Origin: Aristolochia californica
Taxonomy: Eukaryota; Streptophyta; Magnoliopsida; Piperales; Aristolochiaceae
Length of the DNA: 64,000 nucleotides
NCBI GenBank assembly: GCA_029961685.1
Contig: JARWKL010000011.1
Location: 3,474,501-3,538,500 of the forward strand
Reading direction: 5' to 3'
Every line of letters begins with the position of its first letter. Position 1 is the first letter of the stretch. Made by a program: the position numbers and the translations under genes. Below are positions 1 through 10,422 of this stretch, in pieces. The notes below the pieces were generated by a model. It saw only the letters and a program-made list of their open reading frames with translations. It was not told where the DNA came from and searched no databases.

Positions 1-90
1 AGGAAATATGAGGTACTAATGGTCTCTGGAAACATATTTCTACTAGAAATGTTTTTTTAGTATTTCTTAAAAAAGGCACTAACAGGGCCT
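1..90 (-). repeat. Fragment of dispersed repeat, also at 47.76-47.88 kb
   Basis: Reverse-complemented, this stretch matches 47760-47880: both hold the string TTTCTAGTAGAAA or a close variant, then a GACTATTAGTGCCTCAT-like block. The outer end reads like a DNA-transposon terminus (GGCACTAACAGGGCC). I infer a MITE-like dispersed repeat; the class is uncertain. Confidence 0.35.
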
Positions 91-105
91 AAAGCTTTGA
101 TACCA

Positions 106-416
106 TATTAGATTTAGAATCCCATGAGGTTTTTAGTAAAAGAACTAGGTTAGGAGAGAAGAGAGTAGCAAGAGGGAGAGAGAAAGAAGAGGTACATGAG
201 TGGAAGGAGAAGGAGTGAGTAAAAAGAAGATGGGTCGGCCAAGAGAGAGTGTGAGAAAAGGAGGGAAGGAGGATTAGGTTAAGTGATTCCTAATCCTCCC
301 CCTTAATATGTATTTTTAACATTGTACATCTTACAAATTACGTCAATACCCTTTTACCCAAGGAGAGGAGGAAAGGGACAAGAGATAATGATATTTTACA
401 TCATTACCACTATACA
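106..416 (-). repeat. LTR of a minus-strand retrotransposon with adjacent PBS
   Basis: On the minus strand the block starts TGTATA and ends CTAATA, followed directly by TGGTATCAAAGC at 94-105, the usual initiator-Met tRNA primer-binding site of plant copia elements. It includes pyrimidine-rich stretches typical of LTR 3' ends. The internal region would lie to the left, outside the window. It resembles the LTR at 6114, which shares a TAAGGGGGAGG motif. The boundaries are approximate. Confidence 0.5.
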
Positions 417-429
417 TGAGTTACATCTT

Positions 430-1294
430 TCAACGCACAAGTTTTGTTCATGTCACATCCCCTCAAAAGATTAAGCTTAACCCGAAGTCTCTTAAGTGTA
501 TTTTCTTGGGTTACTCTCGTACCCTAAAAGGTTATGTCTGTTATAATTCTTCTCTTCGAAAGTTAATTGTTTGAAGTGATGTCATCTTTTTTAAGGACAC
601 ATCTTTTTATTCTTCAAAAGATGCTCCTCCAAGTCTTTCATCAATTCAGGCAGCTATGAAGCCCGTTGTGTCACTTGATGCAGATCTACTTCAGCCCCTT
701 AAAACATCCACTGACACCACATTTATGGAGTTTAAGGATCCCTCCAAGGCAAGCCCATCTTCCCCTGCTGTATTTGGTCCACAATTTGATACTCGACCCA
801 AAGCTCTGCTAAAAGAACCTAGGAGTTGCACAAGGTCCTCTACTTCTCATCCTATATCAAATTTTGTTTCTCACCATCGATTGTCTTCTTCATGTTGTCA
901 ATTTCTTGCATCTATTTCCTCTGTCTCTGTTCCAAAGTCGTATTAGGAGGCTCTAAGACATCCAGGATGGAAGGCGAAAATGGAAGAAGAATTGCATGCA
1001 TTATATGAGAATCAGACCTGGGCTCTAGTTCTTCTTCCTCTCGGCAAGAAGCCCATGGGCTATTATGGGTTTTCACTATCAAGTATACTCTGGATAGTTC
1101 TGTTGCTCGCCTCATGGCCTGAGTATTTGCAAAGGGGTACACTTAGTGTTAATGGAGTGGATTATGAGGAAACATTCTCCCTAGTAGCTAAATTAAACTC
1201 AATAGGCATCTTATTATTTCTTGTTGCTAATTCTACTTAGCCAATTTAACAATTGGATGTAAAAAAATATCTTTTTGAATGGGGACATTAAAGA

Positions 1295-1376
<82 letters not shown>

Positions 1377-2530
1377 CATCAACCACCTGGTTTTGTGTTT
1401 GAAGGGGAGTTGGTATGCAAATTAAGTCTTCATATGGGCTTAAACAGTCTCCTCGGGCTTGGTTTGACAAATATAACCAAGCAATGTTGTGGTTTGGATT
1501 CAACTGGTGCTTAGTAGATCATTGTCTTTGTGAAGAATACCTTAAAGGGAAAAATATTACTAGAAAAATATGTGGAGGGTATCCTCTTAATTGGCAGTGA
1601 TGTGGACTGCATAAAAGAAATCAAAGAGAAGATATGCAAAGAATTTAAAACAAAGGTTCTTGGACTTTTAAAATATTTTCTGGGTATTGAGGTATTCCGG
1701 TCAAAGCATGAGATTGTATCATCTCAGAGGAAGTATGTTTTGGATCTACTTGAGGACACAGGGATGATGGGGTATCAACAAGCGGACACTCCTATGGATG
1801 CTTTTACAAAGCTATGTGCAAGCTCTGGAGAAGATGTTGATATAGGTAAATATTAGAGGTTTATGGGAAAACTTATTTACCTCACAACGACCAAACCAAA
1901 TATATCAAATGCAGTAAGTGTGGTGAGTCACTATATGCACAAACCACAACTTATCCATTGGCAAGCCTTGAAGAGGATACTAAGATATTTATAAGGGGCA
2001 CCGGGGAAAGGACTTCTCTATAAGATTCATGTCCACTTCAACATAGAAGGTTTTTCGGATGCAGATTGGGCTAGATCACCTGACGACAGGAAGTCCACTT
2101 CAGGGCATTGTAACTTAGTTGGAGATACCCTGGTTACATGGAGAAGTAAAAAATAAAATGTTGTTACAAGGTCTAGTGCAAAAGCAGAGTACAGAGTTAT
2201 GGCCCACACAGTCAATGATCTTTTATGGATTAGATCTCTTTTTACTGAATTGGGATTCTATAAAGGAGCATCTATGGACTTATATTGCGACAACTAGATT
2301 GTCATTCATATAATTTCAAATCAAGTCTTCCATTAGAGGACAAAATACATTGAGGTAAACTACCACTTTATAAGGGAGAAATTTCAAGTCAGTATCTTAT
2401 CTCTCAGACATGTTTCATCACAAGGGTAGGTGGTAGACATTCTTATGAAACCAGTCACATCCAAGACTTTAACCACTATATATGATAAGTTAGGTAGCTA
2501 CGATGCTTTCTCTCCCCTAGGTTGAGGGGG
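430..2530 (+). pseudogene. Ty1/copia pol relic (integrase C-term, RT, RNase H)
   Basis: Several frames together give copia pol in the expected order. At about 430-650 is the integrase C-terminus ([21 protein letters not shown]). At 960-1240 is the start of reverse transcriptase (HPGWKAKMEEELHALYENQT, then GVDYEETF). At 1375-1850 is the RT thumb/connection (LKYFLGIEVFRSK). At 2040-2340 is RNase H (SDADWARSPDDRKSTSGHC). Frameshifts and stops break every domain, so it is dead. A (TA)n microsatellite sits inside RT. A polypurine tract (GTTGAGGGGG, 2521-2530) leads into the 3' LTR. Confidence 0.85.
1297..1375. repeat. (AT)n microsatellite, about 79 bp, inside copia RT
   Basis: An uninterrupted AT dinucleotide run. 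The flanks read GDIKEDIY before it and HQPPGF after it, which are neighbouring residues in copia RT. The run therefore grew from the short ATATAT of the native coding sequence. Confidence 0.95.
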
Positions 2531-2915
2531 TGTATTGGAAGATATCTCGAAGTGGCATCAAAGTAAATATCTTCCCCACATCAATGAGGTATGAAAAGAA
2601 GTAATTAAAAGGACTTCTCATAAGGATGACACAAGGGTATAAATAAAAAAGATGATACTTATGTCTTTTATTTTACAAAGCTTATAGGCCTAAGAGCATT
2701 GTAGTCATTGTAAACCTCCTTCCACGACTATAAATAGAGACTCAAGGCATGGGGAAGATCATTAAGTGTCTGTTCTTCTATCTCAAATTCGTCCCTTGAC
2801 TTTTTTCTTCTCCCAAGCTCTCCGTCTCTTTAGCCATCTCTCTCTCTTTGTCCCTTCTTCTTTCTTACTCTCTTTTCTTGGTCTGGGACCTTGTCATGGG
2901 ATCCTAATTCCAACA
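2531..2915 (+). repeat. 3' LTR of the copia element at 0.4-2.5 kb
   Basis: Starts TGTATTGGAAG right after the polypurine tract and ends CCAACA. It contains a TATA-like CTATAAATAGAG at about 2729 and a CT-rich 3' part. About 385 bp. It is similar throughout to the solo LTR at 42532-42906 (shared TATAGGCCTAAGAGCATTGTAGTCATTGTAAAC-like core). It abuts the minus-strand SIRE-like integrase at 2916, so this copia seems to have landed in that element. Confidence 0.75.
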
Positions 2916-5460
2916 TCTATAAGCCTTGCTATGAGATAAATAACCTAGGAATATTCCTATATCAGCCCCAGAGTCAAACTTCTCTAGTTTCTCCTTTGAC
3001 TATCTTAATACATATACTTTGCATCCAAAGGTTCAAAAAGGTTATGTTGGGAAGGGTGCTCGTATACAACTCATAAGGAGATTCATTGAAAGGTACCTAA
3101 TCTCAATTCACACAATAGCAAGCTTTGTCCAAAATCAATGGGGCAAATCATATGCATGTAACTTAACTCTTGCCATTTCAATTACAGTTCTATCCTTTCT
3201 CTCAAAAACATCATTTTGTTAAGGAGTTCGAGGAGCCAAACAATATGCTCAATGCCATGTTGAGTACAATAGTCTTCAAAATGAGAATTCCCAAATTCTC
3301 CTCCATAGTCACTCCTAATTTTGACAATGATACAACCTTGCTTCTTTTTTATTTTTTCACATTGTTTGGCAAAGGCTGAAAATGCATCATCCTTATTGGA
3401 TCAGAAATCTACCCATGTAAATCTGGAGTAGTCATTTTGAACCACTAAAGTGAGATGTTTTCCATTCAAACTCAAAGTTCGGGTAGGTCCAAGTAAATTC
3501 ATGAAGATTTACTGTAGAGATCAAGTAGTAGAGGCTATATTTTTGGACTTGAATGATTTTTTTGGTTTCTTTCCAAGTTGGCAAGCATCACAAAGTTTGT
3601 CCTTTACAAATTTCTGAATTGGAAGTCCTCTCACTAGGTGTGTTTCCTTGCTAACTTGTTCAAGGAGTCTATTCCTAGATGTCCTAAGCTCTTGTGCCAT
3701 AACCAAGATTCTTCTACATTTGCACCAAATAAATTCCACTAATAGAGTGTAAGTCAATAATATTTATATAATAGATGTTTTTGCTTCTATGTCATCTAAC
3801 AAGGTTTCATCATTTTCATTCTTTACTACGCTATGTCCTTTTCAAATGACACTTTGTTTCTTTTATCACAAAAATTGACTAATGATAAGTGAACCATGCA
3901 TCAACACTTCAACATAATAAACATTTGGTACGAACGAGTTGGAGGTATTCCAATTGCTTTGATGGTACTTTTACTATTGTCTCCAAATGTAACAAGACCT
4001 CCATCTTTCAATGTGACTTCTAAAAAGTTCTTCTTATCGCCTGACATATGCCTCGAACATCCACTATCCAAAAAAATTATGTTCTTTGGTGACTTGGCTA
4101 AGAGACAAACCTACAAAATGAAAAGATCATCCCTTAAATATCCCATTTAAGTTGGGTCCCTTTGGGAAAACGCTTGTTCCACTAATTATTTTGGGCATCC
4201 AAGTTTGTTTGTCCACGTTTTTCTAGGCTGCCGCAATCCTATCAATTTTTTTGGGCACCCACCTTTGTTTGATGCCATTTGCATTCTTAATTTTACAAGT
4301 ATAGGCATAGTCCCAATTTATTGCTAGAGTGACATCGAATGTGTAGAACGGGAATGAACTTTTAGTTTTGCCTCTTTTTATTCTTCCCAAGTTTTCTCCT
4401 AGGTGTATCCTTGTGTGATGAGATTTTGAGTTGTTGTCCTAACTCAATGATTTCTTCTCAAAATGTGATCTATCACAAGAGAGTTTTTTCTATATGACTT
4501 GTTGCCTTGAGGCATTAGCCACATGGCCTTCATTTGCTTCCTTCAAGGCAGCTAGCTCACTTTTCTTTGAATATTTTTAGACTATGAATGGATTTTTCAA
4601 GTAAAATTTCTAATTTAATTTCATTGTCTGAATCACTTACCTCTTCTGAAGTAGTGGGGTCCTCATTTTTGAATGCCACGAGGCCCACATCACTCTCTTG
4701 TTCTTTGGATTGGCTGGATTCATCTTCAAGTGTATCCCAAGCCGAAATTAAGACTTTCTTCTTGTTGTTCTTGGGATCTTTGCTTGAGGATGGGGTTCTC
4801 CCTTCTAAGCTTGGGCATTTGTATCTTCCATACCCTGCTTTGCCACACTCATCACAAATGTTAGTTTTATTAAATGATTTTATTTTGGCCCTTGAATTGG
4901 CCTCTCCTATAGTACTTCTTCTTCCTATACAACTTTTGAAGATGTCTAGTAATGAAGCATACTTCACTAGTGCTATCTTGACTAATCCATTTAATGGATT
5001 TGGCTTTAAGAGCAATGCTTTTCTTTTTGGGTTGCTCTTCATCCTTTTCTTTGGGTTCCATCTCATAGGTGAGAAGAATGCCAAGTAGCTCTTCCGAGCT
5101 CATTGGTATAAAATTGATGTTTTTGTAAATAGCTGTCTTTCTTATATCCCAAGATTTAGGAAGGGCCTTAATGATCTTGTCATTTCTCCAATATAGAAAA
5201 ATTTATTCTCTTACAAAGTTTTGCTCATTAATAATATAGGGGAATGTGGAGTTCATATCAACTATTGATTCACCAATTTTTATCTTAAATTCATCATATT
5301 GGGCAACGAGCAAGATAATTTTAGTTTCTGACCCAAGTTGTACCTTCATGGGTCACCTCCTATTTGTCCTAAAAAAATTTGGTGGTTTTACAAGTGGAGA
5401 CCTTATGAATTCATTGGGGCCCAAAGCACAAAGGAGAATGTTTATGGCCTTTCAGTTTGC
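2916..5460 (-). pseudogene. SIRE/Maximus-like copia gag-pol relic, 3'-truncated
   Basis: Read from high to low coordinates on the minus strand. The gag (UBN2-type) lies at 5460-4557, with KALPKSWDIRKTAIYK, a decayed zinc knuckle CDECGKAGYGRYKC and an acidic Ser/Glu-rich tail. A GAG-pre-integrase segment is at 3757-3521 (LCDACQLGKKPKKSFKSK). Integrase is at about 3500-2916, including PRTP-QNDVFERKDRT and MARVKLHAYDLPH, then GIFLGYLSHSKAYRCWN. The zinc knuckle followed by a KKK/acidic segment resembles the SIRE/Maximus lineage. The protease is not clear. Many stops. It is cut off at 2916 by the neighbouring copia LTR, so RT and RNase H are missing here. Confidence 0.8.
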
Positions 5461-5483
5461 CTAGAGTAGGTCTTTGTCTTCCC

Positions 5484-6113
5484 TATGTTGGCCTAGGTAG
5501 CTTCTCAATGGGGAGGTGCAAGTAAATAAAATATCATGCATATAAGCAATTCAATATAAACATAGACATGCACACACCATAAGAACAAAAAGATTTTTGT
5601 TCTCAATGTTCCTGTAGTCGTTGTCACTGCCCAAGAACCCTTGCTTGGGAAATTTTCCGTTATTATGCTCTAATCGTTGGAAAATTACAAAGAGATTATG
5701 ACTCTCTTAAGCCACTTGTAACTCAATACACGATTTTCATACAAACCAATCTCTTCAAGAGATTGTTGCTAGATTCTAGATCTAGCTAGGCCTTTCTGTC
5801 ATGATTATTAGGTTCTAGATGAACCCTTCTCAATAATATAAAAGAAAGGAAAAATTTTACACACTTACTTGGAGAGATGTTTCTCCTTGAGATATTTAAA
5901 GTTTCCTCCTCCTTTTTAGCATGTTGTAGAATCATCAAGGAATTTGTACTAATATGCATGCAAAGATGATTGAAATAAATGAATGTTTTGCAAGGTGGGA
6001 TCACTCTCTTTCTCTCTAAAGCACCTTTTGAAAGGGGATTTGAAAGATAAAGTTTTTTGGCTTGAATATATGCCAATAAATGCTCATGTCTCTCTTTACT
6101 CATGATTTGGTGG
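5484..6113. repeat. Dispersed repeat family R1, copy A
   Basis: Begins TTGGCCTAGGTAGCTTCTCAA and contains CTGCCCAAGAACCCTTGCTTGG followed by GGAAATTTTCC. The same ordered motifs recur at about 7465-8330 and 58709-59470, with the shared CTAGATTCTAG-type blocks and TTGCCAATAAATG end. No coding capacity. It lies directly next to the gag end of the SIRE-like relic, so it may be an LTR or leader of that lineage or an independent non-autonomous element. Confidence 0.55.
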
Positions 6114-6417
6114 GTGTTGGAAGATATGATGTGATTAGAGTGTCATTGATGTAATTAGTTTATTTTTCTGTCTCTTTTTTACGCTTACTAGGGTAAGGGT
6201 ATATTTATTGAATTAGTACTTTTACCATTTAAAAATAGAGCTTAAGGGGGAGGGTTTGGACTATGTTCATTACCCTATTCTTCCTCCTATTTTCTCCAAA
6301 TTCGTCACTCTTCCTCTTCTCCTCCTAAAACCTTCTCTCCACAACTCTTCTTCTTCTTCTCACCCCTTAATCTTCCTCTATTGTGATTATATATCATGGA
6401 ATCCTAAGTTTAAAGAT
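6114..6417 (+). repeat. Copia-type LTR with PBS
   Basis: Starts TGTTGGAAGATATG and is followed at about 6418 by TGGTATCAGATC, close to the canonical primer-binding site. It holds a TAAGGGGGAGGG motif and a CT-rich tail. The 135-codon ORF across it (6256-6663) is an accident of the CT/GA-rich strand. The downstream internal region is not coding. Confidence 0.55.
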
Positions 6418-6659
6418 GGTATCAGATCAGGGAAAGATCTGAGATGGAAAAGGAGAAGAGGATGGAGAAGAAGGGGAGGAAGAAGAAGAAGAAGAAGAAG
6501 AAAAATAAAAAGAAACAAGAGTTTTTCAATTTTCTTTAGTCTTTTTTCCCATTTCATGTTTTTCATTGAATTTTTAACTCTCTTACCATATGCTTCATAT
6601 AGCAAATTATATACAATTAGAAATATATTTGAGCCTGGTTTCCAACTCAATAAGAGTAT

Positions 6660-7388
6660 TTGAAATTAGATTTTTTAGAAATAAAAATCGACATCTAAAG
6701 TAGCAATGGTCAAGCAGTAGAAAATTTTCCTGCAGCAATAGATAACTTCAACTTTCGAGCCGTTTTATGCCATAAAAAATGAGACTTTACATACAGAATT
6801 ATGTATCAAAAGAAATATATGTAAGTTTAATTCTTACCTATTCAACCAATTCTCAATCTAAGTCTTTTATTTGGAGATATCGATCTCAGAATAATCAATG
6901 GACATGCTGGCCAAAGAAGAAAGAGTACTCAATTCAGTCAAAGTACAAAGTCTGAAATCTATTAGATAATTAATTTCAAAATAAGTATATTTTATGAAGA
7001 GAAATTATACTTGGATGAAAAGTATATAAGTTTATGTTCATAAGGAGAAAATTTTATGTCAATCTAATCAATTTTTAATGAGATATTCATATTGGAATAA
7101 TCAAATGTCATGTTGGTATCCAGTTGCATGCGAAGATCCACATTTAAGCTGAATTTTTTGCTTCACTTTTTGAGTTGTTGTTATTGATAAAAAAAAAATA
7201 TCAGGAATGTATCGCATGATCTACCCTCAGAAAATTTCTATTTGTTAACTAACAATATCTGGAGAATCTTCAGAAGATCATCTTATTTTTCGAAAACTTT
7301 CCTTGTTTTATTTGTCAAAGAGAAGAAATGTTCATATTCTGAATTATGGTAAGTTCCCAAAAAAAAAGTAGTTACTTGATTTAATGCT
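6660..7388. other. AT-rich non-coding DNA downstream of LTR
   Basis: No reading frame with family similarity. It may be the decayed internal region of the element whose LTR ends at 6417, but I see no diagnostic motif. Confidence 0.4.
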
Positions 7389-7389
7389 A

Positions 7390-7731
7390 AAAATTACATA
7401 AGTATCTATGTATGGAGATTTTGATCTAGGATTAGATTCAAAACGTGTGTTTATTCTCAAGTTATACCCCTCCCCAAGTGGCTTCTCTAGACGAGGTGAA
7501 TTGATAATTTTCCTTTGAAAAATTAATGCTTTTAAATAAAATTAAAATCAAATAAACCAAAAAATTACATAAGTATCTATGTATGGAGATTTTGATCAAG
7601 GATTAGATTCAAAACGTGTGTTTCTTCTCAGGTTATACCCCTCCCCAAGTGGCTTCTCTAGACGAGGTCAATTGATAATTTTCCTTTGAAAAATTAATGC
7701 TTGTAAATAAAATTAAAATCAAATAAATCAA
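7390..7731. repeat. 171-bp tandem direct duplication (2 copies)
   Basis: AAAATTACATAAGTATC starts at 7390 and again at 7561. The two units are near-identical (for example CTCAAGTTATACCCC versus CTCAGGTTATACCCC). The unit contains the R1-family start (CCAAGTGGCTTCTCTAGACG), so the duplication created a second R1 head. Confidence 0.9.
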
Positions 7732-8330
7732 TTAAGAAACACATACAAAAATTGGAGACAATTTTTTTTATTAATGTTTTGTATTGATAGTCACCACCCA
7801 AAAATCCTTTCTTGAGAAAATTTCAATAAGTCCTCTATTAGAATAAATTTACATGAAAGAGATTTTGGATCTCTTTTGAAACAAGTGTATCCTAAAATAC
7901 ACGAATACTAATCTCACCATGAGATTAATCAACTAGATTTTAGCTCTAGTAAGCTCTTCTATCTAGATCAATTGGCTCTAGATAAGTTGTATGAAGAAAG
8001 CAATGGAAATATCAAATTAAGAAAAACTTACAACCTTGAAATTTGGAGAGAGCATTCCCCTTAATATTTCCAAGTCTCAAACCTTTGATGCATAAGTGGA
8101 AATGTTTCTCGAGCTTGAATTGCTATGATGCAAAGAGAATTTGAGAGATATTGGGAGTTTTTATAGGTTGACAGCTCCTTTCCCTTAAAAAAGAGTTTGG
8201 AAATAAATTTCAAGTAAAACTAGTAGGTGAATACAATAAATTGCCAATAAATGTTTTCATTTGTGTTCACAAGACGTTTGGAGGGGTAGTTATAAGTTTC
8301 TCTATCAAACTAATTATTTTTTGCCTGTTT
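7465..8330. repeat. Dispersed repeat family R1, copy B
   Basis: Carries AGTCACCACCCAAAAATCC at about 7790 and the following motif series in the same order as copies A and C, ending near GTTTGGAGGGGTAGTTATAAG. No coding capacity. The 65-bp minisatellite follows directly. Confidence 0.6.
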
Positions 8331-8399
8331 TTAAAAAGTGTTGATTGATCATATAACGACTATACTTTCATGTTCTCCATGCCTGTTGATCAATCAGGT

Positions 8400-8675
8400 C
8401 ATCAATAACTCGAATTCTCAACTTGTTAAAAATGGTCGATTGACCAATTAATTAGGTTGATTGATCATGCTTTATGAGCTAGTTATGCAGAGTTCTGGAT
8501 GATCGATCTTTGTACATAGTATGACCCATCATGCTTTATAACTCAATATGGCAAGATTTTGGATAATCGATCAATCAAAGACATTGATTGATCATGCTTT
8601 ATATGTTTCTAGTAGTCTACATTTTGTATGATCGATCAATCCTATGTAGGTTGATTAATCATGCTTTATACCAGA
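8400..8675. repeat. Degenerate 65-bp minisatellite rich in GATCGATCAATC
   Basis: CATGCTTTAT occurs at 8466, 8530, 8593 and 8660 (spacing 64, 63, 67). Each copy is preceded by a TTGATTGATC-like word and separated by (A/T)TGGATGATCGATC variants. Four imperfect units. Confidence 0.85.
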
Positions 8676-9500
8676 TTATGAAAATTAGATTTTTAGCATG
8701 ATGATGTTTTAGCAAAGGGGTTTTGCAAATTTAAACGTTTATATTGCATCGGTTAAACATGATTAAAAAAATTGCCCTAAAACTTGAAAATCTCTTGTGT
8801 AGCTCAAAGTCAGAGTTTTGTGTTGTCTTTTTTACATGGCTAGAGTTCTTGAGAGACTTGTTTTTAGCCCTGACTATAGTCTTCAAGTATTCATTTCTTC
8901 GCTTAGTGGTGCTTCTTCAAGATTACTTAACGCACAGTTGAGCTCAAGGTCTTGCATTGACTTTTACCGGTTCTTTGTGTAGACCTTGATCTTTATGTCT
9001 CTTGAAATAATTGCATCTGAAATGCTTGATTGCAAATATTAGTATATATATGGTTATATTTTTTTATTATCTAAATATGGATGGAAATCAACCTAGGTCA
9101 ACAACTTTTTTCCTTTTGCCTTGATTTTTATTTCTTTCATTGATGTGGCTGATTCCTTGTTGTTAAATTACATTTTTGCCTCTTCTTTTGGCTCAAAATT
9201 ATAGTTTGATATCATGATTAAATTTTTGGGTATTTTATCATATAAAATTAGGGCACTTAGAGGATCTTAAAACCTCATTCCAACATATGTTACAAATAGA
9301 TTCCCACTCCTTCCACATGTAAGTCGTGTACACCCTTAGTGATGAGCTCAAGTTGGACCTATCAGTTTTTGCATCTTATCATTTTATTCTTAAAGACAAT
9401 TTTTTTATGTTACTAGTCCCTTGTGTCCTTTTTAGTTTGACACTTTTACTCACAAAAGAAAAAGGAATTCATAGAAAGTGTGAACTCAAGGTAGCTTTAG
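8676..9500. other. Non-coding stretch, nothing recognised
   Basis: Only short random ORFs, AT-rich. It may be the tail of the R1 element plus intergenic DNA. Confidence 0.4.
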
Positions 9501-9503
9501 AAT

Positions 9504-9890
9504 TAGGGGTGGCATCGAGCCGAGCCAAACCCAAACCTGTTTATGTTCGAGTCGAGCTTGATTTAAATATTTCGAACTCGAGCTCGAGCCAAGCTCAGCC
9601 TCGAGCCTAAAATTGTTATCGAGCTCGAGCTCAATAATTTTAACCAAGTTCGAGCCGAGCTCGAGCTTTAATATTCATTTAAAAATTTTCATAAAATACA
9701 TGTCTCGAGTTCGAGCTCCAACATACATTTAAATTTTTTCAAAAAATACATGTCAAATAAATTTTATAATTATGCATACATTTTACATAAATTATTACAG
9801 CATGCTATGAAGATTGCCTCATGCTAAAAGTATTACAGCATCAACTATCAAATACTTATTCAAAAAATTTCTATACAGTTTTCTTGCCCG
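9504..9890 (+). mobile_element. hAT-like element end, CTCGAG-rich (copy 1)
   Basis: Starts TAGGGGTGGCATCGAGCC and continues with repeated GAGCTCGAGC words, then an AT-rich part to about 9890. The same sequence occurs reverse-complemented at 48703-48977, with a partial copy at 48424-48650. The distal part (CTCATGCTAAAAGTATTACAGC) matches 47955-48030 in inverse. TAGGGGTGGCA-type ends with GAGCTCGAG motifs are common in plant hAT-type non-autonomous elements. No transposase is visible. Confidence 0.6.
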
Positions 9891-10422
9891 AGCAAAAATC
9901 TGAAAATTTTCTAGCATTACAATGCTAGGTTGAAGATGACAGAAACATCCTTCACTAGAGCATTCCAAGTAGAACTATCAATTCTATCCAATTATTCAAT
10001 TTTCTTCACTAGAGCAAAAATCTGAAAATCTTTTGAGGGAACAAATCAAGATTACTAAACAAACAACAAACAGTCTTTGATTTTTCATGAAAATGGCAAA
10101 GAAGACGCACTTATTTACATTTCTAAACTCGTACAAACAGCTCTCTGAGCTTCCATCACGAAATCTGTTTAACCTTATTTTAACCTTAGGCAAACCTGAT
10201 AAACACAATTAGCAGGAGATATCAGGCACAACATACTGACACACTAAGTCTTCCCCGAACTTTTCTTGCTCTTTCCCATCAATGGAGTCAGCCCCGGTCG
10301 CTGGAAAAAGCCAAAGCAAGAAGGAAGCCTCTCAACTAAGACAACATCCTTGACACAACCAGACTAAAGATAAGATTTCAAAGTGATCTAAACTCTAATT
10401 GGTGAGAACCCTAATCTCCGAA
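9891..10422. other. 3' flank of the DUF247 gene
   Basis: Non-coding. A short imperfect duplication (GAGCAAAAATCTGAAAAT at about 9893 and 10013) is present. The 3' UTR of the minus-strand DUF247 gene should lie in the right part; I see no clear polyadenylation signal. Confidence 0.4.

Noticed and set aside
4588..5088. 166-codon plus-strand ORF
   Set aside because: Antisense shadow of the SIRE-like gag, which shows real gag motifs on the minus strand.
6256..6663. 135-codon Arg-rich ORF and its antisense Leu-rich ORF
   Set aside because: They come from the CT/GA-rich tail of an LTR and its leader; composition artefact.
8400..8675. CRISPR-like array
   Set aside because: Units are degenerate, without uniform repeats and unique spacers, and the DNA is nuclear plant DNA; a minisatellite.
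9326..9610. 94-codon ORF ending in a Ser/Arg-rich segment
   Set aside because: The second half is the CTCGAG-rich transposon end; not a gene.
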